Positions 1 to 8,534 of a stretch of 64,000 bases of DNA are shown here, piece by piece (within the stretch, counting starts at the first letter, position 1; each line of letters begins with the position of its first letter). The DNA is taken from positions 4,154,001 to 4,218,000 of the forward strand of contig NZ_CP102850.1 in NCBI RefSeq assembly GCF_024734075.1, in the 5' to 3' direction. The DNA is from Gordonia mangrovi (GTDB taxonomy: Bacteria; Actinomycetota; Actinomycetes; Mycobacteriales; Mycobacteriaceae). Under the pieces are notes generated by a model. That model was not told the origin of the DNA and did no database searches. It worked only from the letters and a program-made list of their open reading frames with translations. The translations under genes and the position numbers were made by a program.

Positions 1-246
1 GACTCGTTCACCGGGAAATCCGCCGCACCCGAACCGCCGCTCGATCCGGAACTGGACTCGCTGACCAAGCGGGAACTCGAGGTGTTGCGGTTGTTGGCGC
101 GCGGATACACCTACCGGGAGATCGCCGACGAGCTGTTCATCTCGATCAAGACCGTCGAGACCCACGCCTCCAACGTGTTGCGCAAGACCCAACAGTCCAA
201 TCGCAACGCGCTGACCCGATGGGCCGCCACCCGCCACATCGGCTGA
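1..246 (+). CDS. LuxR-family response regulator, C-terminal part (5' end outside window)
   Basis: Only the last 81 residues are inside the window, open from base 1 to a TGA at 244-246. They hold a complete LuxR/NarL-type helix-turn-helix: LTKRELEVLRLLARG is the first helix region, followed by REIADELFISIKTVETHASN, whose KTVETH segment is the DNA-contacting recognition helix. Such domains normally sit behind a receiver domain of a two-component response regulator, which would lie upstream of base 1. The gene ends 4 bp before the stop of the convergent kinase gene. The regulator class is firm; its signal and targets cannot be read from the fragment. Confidence 0.85.
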   Translation, partial: DSFTGKSAAPEPPLDPELDSLTKRELEVLRLLARGYTYREIADELFISIKTVETHASNVLRKTQQSNRNALTRWAATRHIG

Positions 247-250
247 CGAA

Positions 251-1456
251 TCAGCCTGCCACGACGATCGCTACGATCACGAGGATCACCAGGACGACGG
301 CGCCGAGGGCAAGTGCCAGCATCGTCGGTGACAGCCCCGCCAACCCGAAACCGTCTCGCGTCGCGGGCCGGTGGGTGGCCGACTCGGTGGCGGTCGCCAC
401 CGTCGACGGCCGGTCGTCGACGCCCTGGGGCGGAGCCGGCGGTCGGGCGGGCAGCGGCCCCCCGACCGGGAGATGGGTGCCCGTCGGATGCGTGCGTGGC
501 GGACGCGGCGACCGCTGTGCCCAGGTGGGCAATCCGCCGTCAGGAGTGGTGATGGGGCTGGTCAGCACCTGATGGATCGAGCCGCGTTCACCCGCAGCGA
601 CGTCGGCGAGCAGGTCGCGCGCCTGCGCCATGGTGGGTCGCCGTGCCGGGCTCGGCTCCAGGAGTCGCAGCAGTACCGGCTCGAGTGCGCCGGCTCGGGT
701 CATCGGATTGATGCGGGCGCGGGCCACTTTGTGCAGCAAGGCGAGTGAATCGTCGTCCACCCCGAATGGTGGTCGTCCTTCGACCAGGGTGTAGACCGTG
801 GCGCCGAGTGAGTACACATCGGATGCCTCGGTCGGTTCGGCGCCGCGGGCGACCTCCGGCGCGAAATATGCCGGTGTTCCGGTGATCACACCCGAACTGT
901 GCAGACTGACCTCGTCCTTGAGGCGGGAGATGCCGAAGTCGGTGATCTTGACCAGACCGGCGGTGCGGCCGGTGGTCGTCACAAGCAGGTTGCCCGGTTT
1001 GATGTCGCGGTGGATGATGCCCGCGGTGTGTGCGGTGGTCATCGCGTCGGCCACCTGGGCGCCGATCTGCGCGGCCTGTCGCGCATCGAGAGTCTTTGTG
1101 GTGTGCAGGATCTGGGCAACACTGCGGGATGGGAGATACTCCATCACCAGCCACGGCTCCCCGCTGTCGAGGGCCACGTCGTGCATCGCGATGGCGTTGC
1201 GGTGCACGAGTTTGGCGGCGATGCGTCCCTCGCGCATCGCGCGTTGCCGGATGCTGTCGGCGGTCTCGTCGCTCAGTCCCTCGGTGGAGACCACCTGCTT
1301 GACCGCGACGTCGCGGTCGAACAGCTGATCACGGGCCAGCCAGACCGATCCCATGCCGCCGCCGCCGATGCGCGATCGCAATCGGTACCGCCCGGCGACC
1401 AGGTACTGGGGACCGGGCGTGCGACGGTGGTCGGGGGTGGTCGGCATAGGCTGCAT
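251..1456 (-). CDS. Membrane-anchored serine/threonine protein kinase (PknB-like)
   Basis: Phosphorylates protein Ser/Thr residues from the cytoplasmic face of the membrane. The 401-residue product has a full Hanks-type kinase domain at about residues 24-290: glycine loop IGGGGMGSVW (30-39), ATP-binding Lys53 in VAVK, catalytic HRDIKPGN (149-156), DFG at 173-175 and an APE motif in the activation segment. A Pro-rich linker follows, then one C-terminal hydrophobic helix (about 378-400) that ends the protein, so there is no extracellular sensor domain such as PASTA. ATG at 1456 is used; an in-frame Met four codons later is an alternative. It is convergent with the LuxR-type regulator and divergent from the radical SAM gene. 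Which mycobacterial Pkn it matches best was not determined. Confidence 0.93.
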   Translation of the reverse strand: MQPMPTTPDHRRTPGPQYLVAGRYRLRSRIGGGGMGSVWLARDQLFDRDVAVKQVVSTEGLSDETADSIRQRAMREGRIAAKLVHRNAIAMHDVALDSGEPWLVMEYLPSRSVAQILHTTKTLDARQAAQIGAQVADAMTTAHTAGIIHRDIKPGNLLVTTTGRTAGLVKITDFGISRLKDEVSLHSSGVITGTPAYFAPEVARGAEPTEASDVYSLGATVYTLVEGRPPFGVDDDSLALLHKVARARINPMTRAGALEPVLLRLLEPSPARRPTMAQARDLLADVAAGERGSIHQVLTSPITTPDGGLPTWAQRSPRPPRTHPTGTHLPVGGPLPARPPAPPQGVDDRPSTVATATESATHRPATRDGFGLAGLSPTMLALALGAVVLVILVIVAIVVAG

Positions 1457-1524
1457 GATAGTCGTGCCGCGGATGTCCGGTGCGACGCTTGACAGGTTCC
1501 TCGCACATATGTTCGACTTCGGGT

Positions 1525-2547
1525 ATGCGGTGGTCCGATCAGGGGGTCGGGGTCGACGACGGTGCTCTGCCCGGTTTGGGAAAGGCGGGCCTGGTGCGGT
1601 CGGTGCAGACCCCCGAGTTCGAGGGAGTCACGTTCCACGAGGTGCTCGCCAAGAGTGCGCTCAACCAGGTGCCGGACGCCGCCAATCTGCCGTTCCGGTT
1701 CACGGTCAACACCTTTCGCGGCTGCACCCATGCCTGTCGGTACTGTTTTGCCCGACCGACCCATGAGTATCTGGATCTCGATGCCGGCCGTGACTTCGAC
1801 AGTCAGGTGGTGGTGAAGCTCAATGTCGCCGCGGTGTTGCGCAAGGAGCTGCGGCGACGGTCGTGGACTCGGGAGACGGTGGCGCTGGGGACCAACACCG
1901 ACCCCTATCAGCGGGCCGAGGGGCGCTATCGACTGATGCCGGGGGTGATCTCGGCGCTGGCGGAATCGGCGACGCCGTTCTCGATCCTCACCAAGGGCAC
2001 CTTGTTGCGCCGTGATCTGCCGTTGTTGCGACAGGCTGCGCAGCAGGTGCCGGTGAGCATCGGGATCTCGCTGGCCTTCCATGACCCCGAGCTGCAGAAG
2101 GCGATAGAACCGGGAACGCCCTCGCCCAAGGCGCGGCTGGAGCTGATCCGGGCGGTGGCCGAGGCGGGGTTCGCGCCGCATGTGATGGTCGCACCGGTGA
2201 TCCCGTATCTGACGGACTCGTCGGTGCACCTCGAGAGTCTGATCGCCGCGTTGGCCGAGGCCGGTGCGGCCGGCGTCACCGCGTTCCCGATGCATCTGCG
2301 CGGCGCGACCAAGCCGTGGTTCCTGGAATGGCTGGCCGCCGAGCATCCGGCGCTGGTGCGCCGATACCGGGGCCTCTATGGGCGGGGTGCCTACGTCACG
2401 CCGGAGTACTCGGCGTGGTTGGCCGGTCGCATGCGTCCCCTCGTCGAGCGGCATGGGTTGGCGGGGTCGCCGGGGCTGCGGGCCGCGACGGCGACCGACG
2501 TGCCGGCCCCGCAACCCGCCGCCCAGGAGTCGCTCACCCTCTTCTGA
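1525..2547 (+). CDS. Radical SAM protein, Rv2578c/SplB-like family
   Basis: Predicted radical S-adenosylmethionine enzyme; the substrate is unknown. The cluster motif is Cys67-x3-Cys71-x2-Cys74 (CTHACRYCFARPTH), followed by the LGTNTDPYQRAEGRY block typical of the spore-photoproduct-lyase-like group. The ATG at 1525 is chosen over the upstream ATG at 1480 because MRWSDQ aligns with the start of the Mycobacterium tuberculosis protein as I recall it, and gives 340 residues, the same length. The C-terminus TLF also matches. It is divergent from the kinase gene with 68 bp between starts. The family is clear; no reaction is assigned. Confidence 0.9.
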   Translation: MRWSDQGVGVDDGALPGLGKAGLVRSVQTPEFEGVTFHEVLAKSALNQVPDAANLPFRFTVNTFRGCTHACRYCFARPTHEYLDLDAGRDFDSQVVVKLNVAAVLRKELRRRSWTRETVALGTNTDPYQRAEGRYRLMPGVISALAESATPFSILTKGTLLRRDLPLLRQAAQQVPVSIGISLAFHDPELQKAIEPGTPSPKARLELIRAVAEAGFAPHVMVAPVIPYLTDSSVHLESLIAALAEAGAAGVTAFPMHLRGATKPWFLEWLAAEHPALVRRYRGLYGRGAYVTPEYSAWLAGRMRPLVERHGLAGSPGLRAATATDVPAPQPAAQESLTLF

Positions 2548-2572
2548 GGGGTCGTTGCTGAGGGTGACGCGT

Positions 2573-2646
2573 CGGTTCGTCCCCCTGGTGTTGACTCGTT
2601 CCCCGCGTGCATGTGGGGGAGGTTCGCAGACAAGGGGGACGAACCG
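2573..2646. repeat. 14-bp perfect inverted repeat in intergenic DNA
   Basis: Arms CGGTTCGTCCCCCT at 2573-2586 and its exact reverse complement at 2633-2646 are separated by 46 bp. A smaller C-run/G-run pair (2601-2604 against 2615-2619) could nest inside. It lies after the radical SAM gene and before the imuA' promoter. It may act as a transcription terminator without a U-tract, a protein-binding site, or a remnant of a small repeat element. Confidence 0.7.
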
Positions 2647-2712
2647 TCCGGGCGCATGCCGCTGACCTCGCGCGTTGCGGTTGTCGGTGGCTCGCCCTAG
2701 TATCGAAATCAC

Positions 2713-2728
2713 TCGAAAATATGTTCGA
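2713..2728. promoter_or_regulatory. LexA (SOS) box of the imuA'-imuB operon
   Basis: TCGAAAATATGTTCGA differs by one base (A for C at position 6) from the actinobacterial SOS consensus TCGAAC-N4-GTTCGA. It lies 54 bp before the imuA' start. A possible -10 element TAGTAT is at 2698-2703, just upstream, so bound LexA would cover the transcription start region. The downstream genes are known LexA targets in mycobacteria. Confidence 0.88.
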
Positions 2729-2782
2729 ACGCACGCATCTTCCCGGCGCGCTGATTGCGGAAAGTCGCTGGTAGGAGGCTGC

Positions 2783-3577
2783 ATGAGTGCATCGTTGGAA
2801 GTGTCCGAGAGAGGTTCGGAGAACCCTGGGGATCACCGCTCGGCGGACAGCGAGTTGGACCGTCTCCGGCGTCGGATCGCGGCGATGTCGGGCCGGCCGG
2901 ACCGTCCGGTGATGGAGGTGGCCGATCCGGCGGACGAGGTCCTCCCGGTTCCGGCTGCGATGGCGGATCTGCTGCCGCGTGGCGGCCTGGTGCGTGGAGG
3001 TGTCCTCACGATCGACGGTGCCCGGTCCGTGCTGCTGGCGGTGATCGCATCGGTGAGCGCTGCGGGTCATCAGGTGGGTCTGGTGGGGATGCCGAACCTC
3101 AACCTGGGTGCGGTGGCCGAACTCGGCGGCGACCTCGCTCGAATCGCCACGGTGCCGGATCCGGGGGTCGATCCGGTCGAGGTGGCCGGTGTGCTGCTCG
3201 ACGGGATGGACCTGGTGGTCCTGGACCTGGCCGGTGCCGCGGTACCGCCCTCGCGGACCCGGGTGATGATGGGACGGTTGCGCAAACAGAAGTCGGCGCT
3301 GATGATCACCGGCGGTTCCTGGCCGGGGGCGCATCTGCGTCTGGCGACCGAGATCGTCACCTACCGGCATCTGCCGGGCGCCGACTGCACTGACCTGGCA
3401 ACGGCGCGGCCCGGGGTCGGCCGGATCGGTGGGATGACACTGCGACTGACGGTCGCCGACCGCGGACATCGCCACGTGGTCGGTGAGATCGATCTGCGGA
3501 CAAGTGGATTCGGTGCCGGTCGGCAGGTGGAACTGGTCGCATCGACGACCCGGCCGCGCTTGGCGGTGGCGAACTGA
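2783..3577 (+). CDS. imuA': ImuA' SOS mutagenesis protein
   Basis: Accessory factor of the actinobacterial translesion mutasome ImuA'-ImuB-DnaE2, which copies past lesions and causes damage-induced mutation. The 264-residue protein looks like a degenerate RecA/SulA-type fold: the block GLVRGGVLTIDGARSVLLAVIA sits where a Walker A would be but lacks GKT/S, so ATP binding is doubtful. The DLVVLDLAG strand resembles Walker B. The start at 2783 follows AGGAGG at 2773-2778 with ideal spacing; earlier in-frame starts lack this. The stop TGA overlaps the imuB ATG by one base (TGATG), implying coupled translation. A LexA box lies 54 bp upstream. The identification depends partly on linkage to imuB and dnaE2. 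Confidence 0.88.
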   Translation: MSASLEVSERGSENPGDHRSADSELDRLRRRIAAMSGRPDRPVMEVADPADEVLPVPAAMADLLPRGGLVRGGVLTIDGARSVLLAVIASVSAAGHQVGLVGMPNLNLGAVAELGGDLARIATVPDPGVDPVEVAGVLLDGMDLVVLDLAGAAVPPSRTRVMMGRLRKQKSALMITGGSWPGAHLRLATEIVTYRHLPGADCTDLATARPGVGRIGGMTLRLTVADRGHRHVVGEIDLRTSGFGAGRQVELVASTTRPRLAVAN

Positions 3578-5223
3578 TGGTCGAGCGCACGGTGTCGTCG
3601 GAATTCAGGTCGTCGGAATTCAGGTCGGTGGAATCGCCATCGGCGGAGAAACGCATCCTCGCCCTCTGGTGCCCGGACTGGCCGGCGACAGCTGCGGCGA
3701 TCGCCGCGGATCTGCCGCCGCATCACCCGGTCTCCGTCCTGTATGCCAACCGGGTGGTGGCCTGTTCGGCGCCGGCACGGATGGCCGGGGTGCGGCGCGG
3801 CATGCGCAAGCGACAGGCGCAGTCGGCCTGCCCGGAGATGACGGTGGTCGCCACCGACGATCACCGGGACGGGCGGGTCTTCGAGCCGGTGGTCGCGGTG
3901 GTGGCAGATCTGGTGCCCGTCGTGGAAGTGTTGCGGCCGGGGCTGGTGGTGGTGCCCGCGGGCAGGGCTGCCCGGTATTTCGGGGGTGAGCATGTGTTGG
4001 CGGAGAAACTGATCGATGCGGTGGCCGCGTGCGGGGTGGAGGTCCAGGGCGGGGTCGCCGATGAGTTGTTCACCGCAGTGCTGGCCGCGCGTGGCGGGCA
4101 TCATGTACCGCCGGGGGGCGATGTCGCGTATCTGGCCGATCGGCCGGTCGGTGACCTCGCGGTGGAACCGAGTCTGAGTGACCCGGGTCGGACCGAGTTG
4201 GCCGAACTGCTACGCCGACTGGGGATCACCACCATCGGGGCATTCGCTCAGATGTCCGTCCGGGATGTCGCCACCCGGTTCGCCGCCGATGCGGTGGTGG
4301 CGCATCGGCTGGCCAACGCCGCGCCCGGCAGGCCACCCTCGGGTCAGGCGACTCCGGTCGATCTGATCATCGAACACCGGTGTGACCCGCCGATCGATCG
4401 GGTGGATTCGGCCGCCTTCCTCGGGCGCCGCCTGGCAGACGAACTTGCCGGCGCTCTGGCGGCCGCATCGGCGGCGTGTACCCGGCTCACCGTCGAAGCG
4501 GTCACCGAGCGCGGACAGCGTCACGCGCGGACCTGGCGATGCGCGCGACCGCTGACCCCGGAGGCCACCGCCGATCGGATCCGGTGGCAGCTCGAAGGGT
4601 GGTTGACCGGCGGACGTCCCGGTGCCGAAGACCGACCGGATTCCCCGGTGGTCATGCTCCGCCTCGAACCCATCGAGGTCGTCGGGGCGGGCACGTTGCA
4701 ATACTCGTTGAGCGGCAACGGCCTACCCGAGGACCCGGAGATCGGTGAACGGGCGCGCCGTTGCCTCGTGCGGGTGCAGGGGCTGCTGGGTGGCGATGCC
4801 GTGCAGCTTCCCATCACGAGCGGCGGTCGGGGTCCGGCGGACCAGATCACCATGGTGGCGCTCGGTGACGAGCGGATCCCGGCGCGGAATCCGGCGGCGC
4901 CGTGGCCGGGCCGATTGCCCCAGCCGACCCCGGCGGTGCTGGTGGAGACCCCGATCCTGGTGCTGGACATGACGGGTACCCCGGTGGAGGTCACCGGCCG
5001 GGGATGTTTCTCCGCCGAGCCCACCACAGTGCAGATGCATTCTGCGGGAAGGCGCCGACGGAGCTGGGAACTGCGGTGGTGGGCCGGGCCATGGCCGACC
5101 GGCCTCGACGACGACGGTGCCGGCGGACTGATCGCCCGAGCCCAGGTGCTGCTCGATGATTCGCGTGCCCTGCTCCTGTGTTATCGGGCACGGAGCTGGG
5201 TGGTGGAGGGGGTCTACGAGTGA
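3577..5223 (+). CDS. imuB: ImuB, catalytically inactive Y-family polymerase-like adaptor
   Basis: Y-family (DinB-like) protein that in mycobacteria joins the beta clamp, ImuA' and DnaE2. The 548 residues align with the Y-family layout, but the metal-binding sites are lost: the first motif reads ILALWCPDWPA instead of a DxD-type loop, and the SxDE motif is replaced by LVVVPAGRAARYFGG. This matches the inactive ImuB class. QLPITS within GDAVQLPITSGG may be the beta-clamp-binding peptide; this is a guess from QLPL-type motifs. The first 23 codons contain a tandem 15-bp duplication before the conserved KRILALW block, and GTG at 3628 is an alternative start. It is translationally coupled to imuA' and ends 5 bp from a convergent gene. 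Confidence 0.92.
   Translation: MVERTVSSEFRSSEFRSVESPSAEKRILALWCPDWPATAAAIAADLPPHHPVSVLYANRVVACSAPARMAGVRRGMRKRQAQSACPEMTVVATDDHRDGRVFEPVVAVVADLVPVVEVLRPGLVVVPAGRAARYFGGEHVLAEKLIDAVAACGVEVQGGVADELFTAVLAARGGHHVPPGGDVAYLADRPVGDLAVEPSLSDPGRTELAELLRRLGITTIGAFAQMSVRDVATRFAADAVVAHRLANAAPGRPPSGQATPVDLIIEHRCDPPIDRVDSAAFLGRRLADELAGALAAASAACTRLTVEAVTERGQRHARTWRCARPLTPEATADRIRWQLEGWLTGGRPGAEDRPDSPVVMLRLEPIEVVGAGTLQYSLSGNGLPEDPEIGERARRCLVRVQGLLGGDAVQLPITSGGRGPADQITMVALGDERIPARNPAAPWPGRLPQPTPAVLVETPILVLDMTGTPVEVTGRGCFSAEPTTVQMHSAGRRRRSWELRWWAGPWPTGLDDDGAGGLIARAQVLLDDSRALLLCYRARSWVVEGVYE
3595..3624 (+). repeat. Tandem 15-bp direct repeat at the 5' end of imuB
   Basis: TCGTCGGAATTCAGG at 3595-3609 is repeated exactly at 3610-3624, and a degenerate third copy follows. 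In the imuB frame it encodes repeated SEFRS units before the conserved fold begins, and it adds 15 bp, keeping the frame. Confidence 0.85.
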
Positions 5224-5228
5224 CCCGG

Positions 5229-6323
5229 TCAGCTGTTGGCGCCGCGAGCGACCACCGGCCAGCGTGCTGCCGACCCGTCGTCGCGCGGCACGATGAGTTC
5301 GTCGACCAGATTGACCGCGGTGCACACATGATTGGGCACCATGTGCACGGTGGCACCCGGATCGGGGATCGACGTGACCGGGTGGCCGGCGGGGTACTCG
5401 ATCACCGCGTGATGCTCCGACAAGGACGTGACGACCGCATCCGGGGCGTCGAGCAGACGACCGAACCCCGACACCCAGGGCGGCCGGTCCGCACCCAGGA
5501 TCTTGCTGCCCGCGTCGGTGACGATCCGGGTCCCGCTGCGATGCACCACGGTGGCCACCGCGGTCAATGCGATGTCGTCGGCGGTACACGATCCGAGTTC
5601 CCACTGCTGGGCGTCGTTGAACGGGTACACGCCGGGCCGGATCTCGGTGAGCACGCCGGAACCACTGAACTCGATCGTCGGCGTAGAGCCGCCGCTGCGC
5701 ACAATCGGGTCGAACCCGTTGTCGCGCAGCCGCTGTGCAGCCGCCGACAGAGCCTCGATCTCCTGCTCGGCGGCGCGCCGGCGCGCATCACCCGGGCCGT
5801 ATCCGTGCCCGGGAAAGGTGAACACCCCCACCACCTGCAGCCCGGCGTCGGCGGCGGCGGTCGCCACCACCCCGGCATCGTCGGGAGCGACCCCGGTGCG
5901 ATGCTGACCGGAATCGACCTCCACCACGACCTCCACCTCGCTGCCACCCAGTCCGGCGGCGAGTTGCTGCGCCCCGACGACGGAGTCGACCGCGAGGCGC
6001 AGTCGGGTCTGCTGTGCCAACGCCTGCAACCGATCACCTTTGGTCGCCGTCACCCACAGTGGGTAGGCGATGAACAGGTCGACCGGGGCCGAGTCGGTCC
6101 GGGAGGAGGTGAGCGCCGCCGCGAACATCTCCGCCTCGCCGATGGTCGCGACGGTCAATCCGACCGCGCCGGCATCGAGTTGACGCCGGGCGATCTGGGC
6201 GCACTTGTGGGTCTTGGTGTGGGGCCGCAGATCGAGTCCCGACGTGCGCGCCTGGGTGGCGACCGCATCGATGTTGCGATCGAGTCGGTCGACATCGACC
6301 GCCAGATAAGGGGTGTCGATCAT
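5229..6323 (-). CDS. DSD1-family PLP enzyme (D-serine dehydratase/D-threonine aldolase-like)
   Basis: Predicted PLP- and metal-dependent enzyme acting on D-amino acids, with an alanine-racemase-type TIM barrel. The N-terminus TPYLAVDVDRLDRNI and RPHTKTHK place the PLP-binding lysine at about residue 37. The C-terminal VPNHVC (His332, Cys334) matches the zinc-binding His-x-Cys pair of eukaryotic-type D-serine dehydratase, and SGGSTPT is a likely PLP phosphate loop. Its 364 residues suit the family. It is convergent with imuB (5 bp apart) and lies just downstream of the SDR gene on the same strand. No sequence link to DNA repair was seen. Dehydratase and aldolase cannot be separated by eye. Confidence 0.8.
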   Translation of the reverse strand: MIDTPYLAVDVDRLDRNIDAVATQARTSGLDLRPHTKTHKCAQIARRQLDAGAVGLTVATIGEAEMFAAALTSSRTDSAPVDLFIAYPLWVTATKGDRLQALAQQTRLRLAVDSVVGAQQLAAGLGGSEVEVVVEVDSGQHRTGVAPDDAGVVATAAADAGLQVVGVFTFPGHGYGPGDARRRAAEQEIEALSAAAQRLRDNGFDPIVRSGGSTPTIEFSGSGVLTEIRPGVYPFNDAQQWELGSCTADDIALTAVATVVHRSGTRIVTDAGSKILGADRPPWVSGFGRLLDAPDAVVTSLSEHHAVIEYPAGHPVTSIPDPGATVHMVPNHVCTAVNLVDELIVPRDDGSAARWPVVARGANS

Positions 6324-6382
6324 GCCTCGATCATGCCCTGCCGTAGTCGGATAGCACGGCCAGGCCGGCTCGGTGGCGCGAC

Positions 6383-8314
6383 TCAGCGCTCGGCATCGGA
6401 GGAATTGCCCAGCGCGGCAGCCGATTCGCCGATCATCAGGTACTCCTGGTGCATCACCCGGGTGGTGAGTCGCCCGGCGAACAGATGGCCCACCTCGGCG
6501 AGGACACCGATGGGTGAGTTCACCGTGTAGGGCCGTTCGGTGATCGCGTGCAGGACGCGCGAAGCTGCCTTGTCGACACCCCAGATGCCGGCCTGATTGT
6601 CGTAGGCGTGGGTGGGGGCGATCATCCGAGTACGGACAAGGGGTAGCCGGACGTTGCTGAAGGTCACATGATCGGAGAGTGTTTCGGTCCTGGTCGCCTC
6701 GCTGAACGCCTCCAGTGCCGCCTTCGACGCCGCGTACGCACCGAACCGCGGCCCGCGCGACTGCACCGCCACCGAAGAGACGTTCACGACATGTCCCGAC
6801 TGCCGCGCCACCATATGCGGCAGCAGGGCGAGGGTCAGCGTGACCGCGCCGAAGTAGTTGACGGCCATCAACCGGTGATGGTCGTGGAGACGGTCGGTGG
6901 AGTTGACCGCGGCGCGACGTATGGACCGGCCCGCATTGTTGACCAGGACGTCGACGTGATCATGTTCGGCCAGAACGGTCTTGACCAGACCGGCCACGGC
7001 CTCCTCGTCGGTGATGTCGCACGGATAGGCGAACACGCGACCCGGCGGCACCCCCTCCTTGCTGCCGGTCGCCGACAACTCGGCGACCGCGGCATCGAGC
7101 GCATCGCGATCACGCGCCACGATGAACACGTCGGCGCCGCGCGCCACGCACATGCGGGCGGTGGCCTTGCCGATACCCGTCGATCCGCCGGTGATCAGGA
7201 CATGCTTGCCCACCAGCGGTCCGCGGGGATCGGTCCGGCGGTGTCGAGCCGGATCGAGATGGCGGGACCAGTAGGTCCACAGCCGTGGCCCGTAGTCGTC
7301 GAGGTCGGGGAGTTCGATGCCCCGGTCGCGCAGCGCAGCCACGGAGTCGTCGGAACGGAAGTCGGCGGTCAGCGACATGCCGTCGAGCAGCGCGGGTGGG
7401 ATGCCCTGCTGGGTGGCGACGAGGTCGCGGGCCACGCGCAGCACACCGGAACCGGCCACGGTCACCAGCGGCTCCACCAGGGCGCGGGGGATGACGTTGT
7501 GTCCGCGCGGACCGCGGAATCCAGGCGCGATCGCGTTGTACATGTCGGTGATGGTGCGTCGTCGGGGATCGGCGAGGTGAAACACCTGTCCGCTGCGCCC
7601 GGGCTGCGTGGAGCACAGGGCGACGATGCCGTTGGCGACATAGTCGACCGGCACGATGTTCACATGGCCGAGGTCGGGCATCGGCAGCGGAAGGCTGTGC
7701 GGGAGCGCCCCGAGCAGCCGGAGATGTCCGAAGAAGTAGTACGGTCCGTCGATCTTGTCCATCTCGCCCGTGTGCGAATCGCCGACGACCACCGAGGGTC
7801 GATATATCCGCCAGCGCAGCCCTTCTCGCTCGCGCACGAGCTTCTCTGCCGCGAACTTCGTGCGGTGGTACGGAGTCGGGAAACCCTGGCCGCAGTCGAA
7901 GTCGTGTTCGGTGAAGGTGCCGCGATGATCGCCCGAGACCGCGATCGAGGACACGTGGTGCAGCATCGCGTCCACCTGTTGTGCGAAGTCGGCGACGCGT
8001 GCCGTGCCCTCCACATTGGCGGCGTGTTGGGCGTCGGCGTCGGCGGTCATGTCGTAGATCGCGGCGAGGTGGATGACGTGGTCGATGTCGGGAAGGTCGG
8101 CGGCGCCGAGCCCGAGTCCGGGAGCGGTGAGGTTCCCGACGACCGGGGTGATCTGGTCGAGTTCGGGCGCCGACGCGAGGTACCGGCTGAATCGGGGCAG
8201 GGTGTTCTCCCGAACCAGGACGAGGATCGTGGCGTCGGGCTCGACGACGCGGAGGCGTTCGATGATGCGGCGTCCGATGAAGCCGGAGCCGCCGGTGATG
8301 AAGTAGGTGGTCAT
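6383..8314 (-). CDS. Two-domain SDR protein, AcrA1 (Rv3391)-like fatty acyl-CoA reductase
   Basis: Probable NADPH-dependent reductase of long-chain acyl-CoA, by similarity in layout to mycobacterial AcrA1. It has 643 residues and two Rossmann modules. The N-terminal extended SDR has TGGSGFIG at about 7-14 and the YxxxK pair at Tyr149/Lys153. The C-terminal classical SDR has TGGSTGIG at 375-382, NNAG near 459 and YAASK (Tyr527/Lys531). The ATG at 8314 is used because MTTYFITGGSGFIG begins directly with the first beta strand; the frame stays open upstream to 8404 but that extension overlaps a palindrome. The palindrome at 8360-8383 lies between this gene and the divergent acetyltransferase gene. 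The substrate is inferred only from the family. Confidence 0.82.
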   Translation of the reverse strand: MTTYFITGGSGFIGRRIIERLRVVEPDATILVLVRENTLPRFSRYLASAPELDQITPVVGNLTAPGLGLGAADLPDIDHVIHLAAIYDMTADADAQHAANVEGTARVADFAQQVDAMLHHVSSIAVSGDHRGTFTEHDFDCGQGFPTPYHRTKFAAEKLVREREGLRWRIYRPSVVVGDSHTGEMDKIDGPYYFFGHLRLLGALPHSLPLPMPDLGHVNIVPVDYVANGIVALCSTQPGRSGQVFHLADPRRRTITDMYNAIAPGFRGPRGHNVIPRALVEPLVTVAGSGVLRVARDLVATQQGIPPALLDGMSLTADFRSDDSVAALRDRGIELPDLDDYGPRLWTYWSRHLDPARHRRTDPRGPLVGKHVLITGGSTGIGKATARMCVARGADVFIVARDRDALDAAVAELSATGSKEGVPPGRVFAYPCDITDEEAVAGLVKTVLAEHDHVDVLVNNAGRSIRRAAVNSTDRLHDHHRLMAVNYFGAVTLTLALLPHMVARQSGHVVNVSSVAVQSRGPRFGAYAASKAALEAFSEATRTETLSDHVTFSNVRLPLVRTRMIAPTHAYDNQAGIWGVDKAASRVLHAITERPYTVNSPIGVLAEVGHLFAGRLTTRVMHQEYLMIGESAAALGNSSDAER

Positions 8315-8359
8315 GGGTGTCGTGAATCCGATCTCGTGGGTGAGGTGGATCAGCCGGCG

Positions 8360-8383
8360 ACTTCTTACTTGGCGGTAAGAAGT
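8360..8383. promoter_or_regulatory. 24-bp palindrome, probable repressor operator in a divergent promoter region
   Basis: Perfect 9-bp arms ACTTCTTAC (8360-8368) and GTAAGAAGT (8375-8383) flank a 6-bp spacer. It lies 46 bp upstream of the SDR start and about 150 bp upstream of the acetyltransferase start. Size and symmetry resemble TetR-family operators, and the TTAC...GTAA core is common in them. The regulator gene is not in the window. Confidence 0.65.
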
Positions 8384-8534
8384 GGAATGCAACCAGACTG
8401 ACACTTACATTGGCGAATGGCAACATCGGGTCGTGTGGAGCGCCGGCGGCGTATTCCGCCACGCTGTGGCGGTCGCGGCGGCAGAATCGTCTCGAGCAGC
8501 GCGTCCGGTTCCGGTGCGAGAGAAGGTGGTCACG

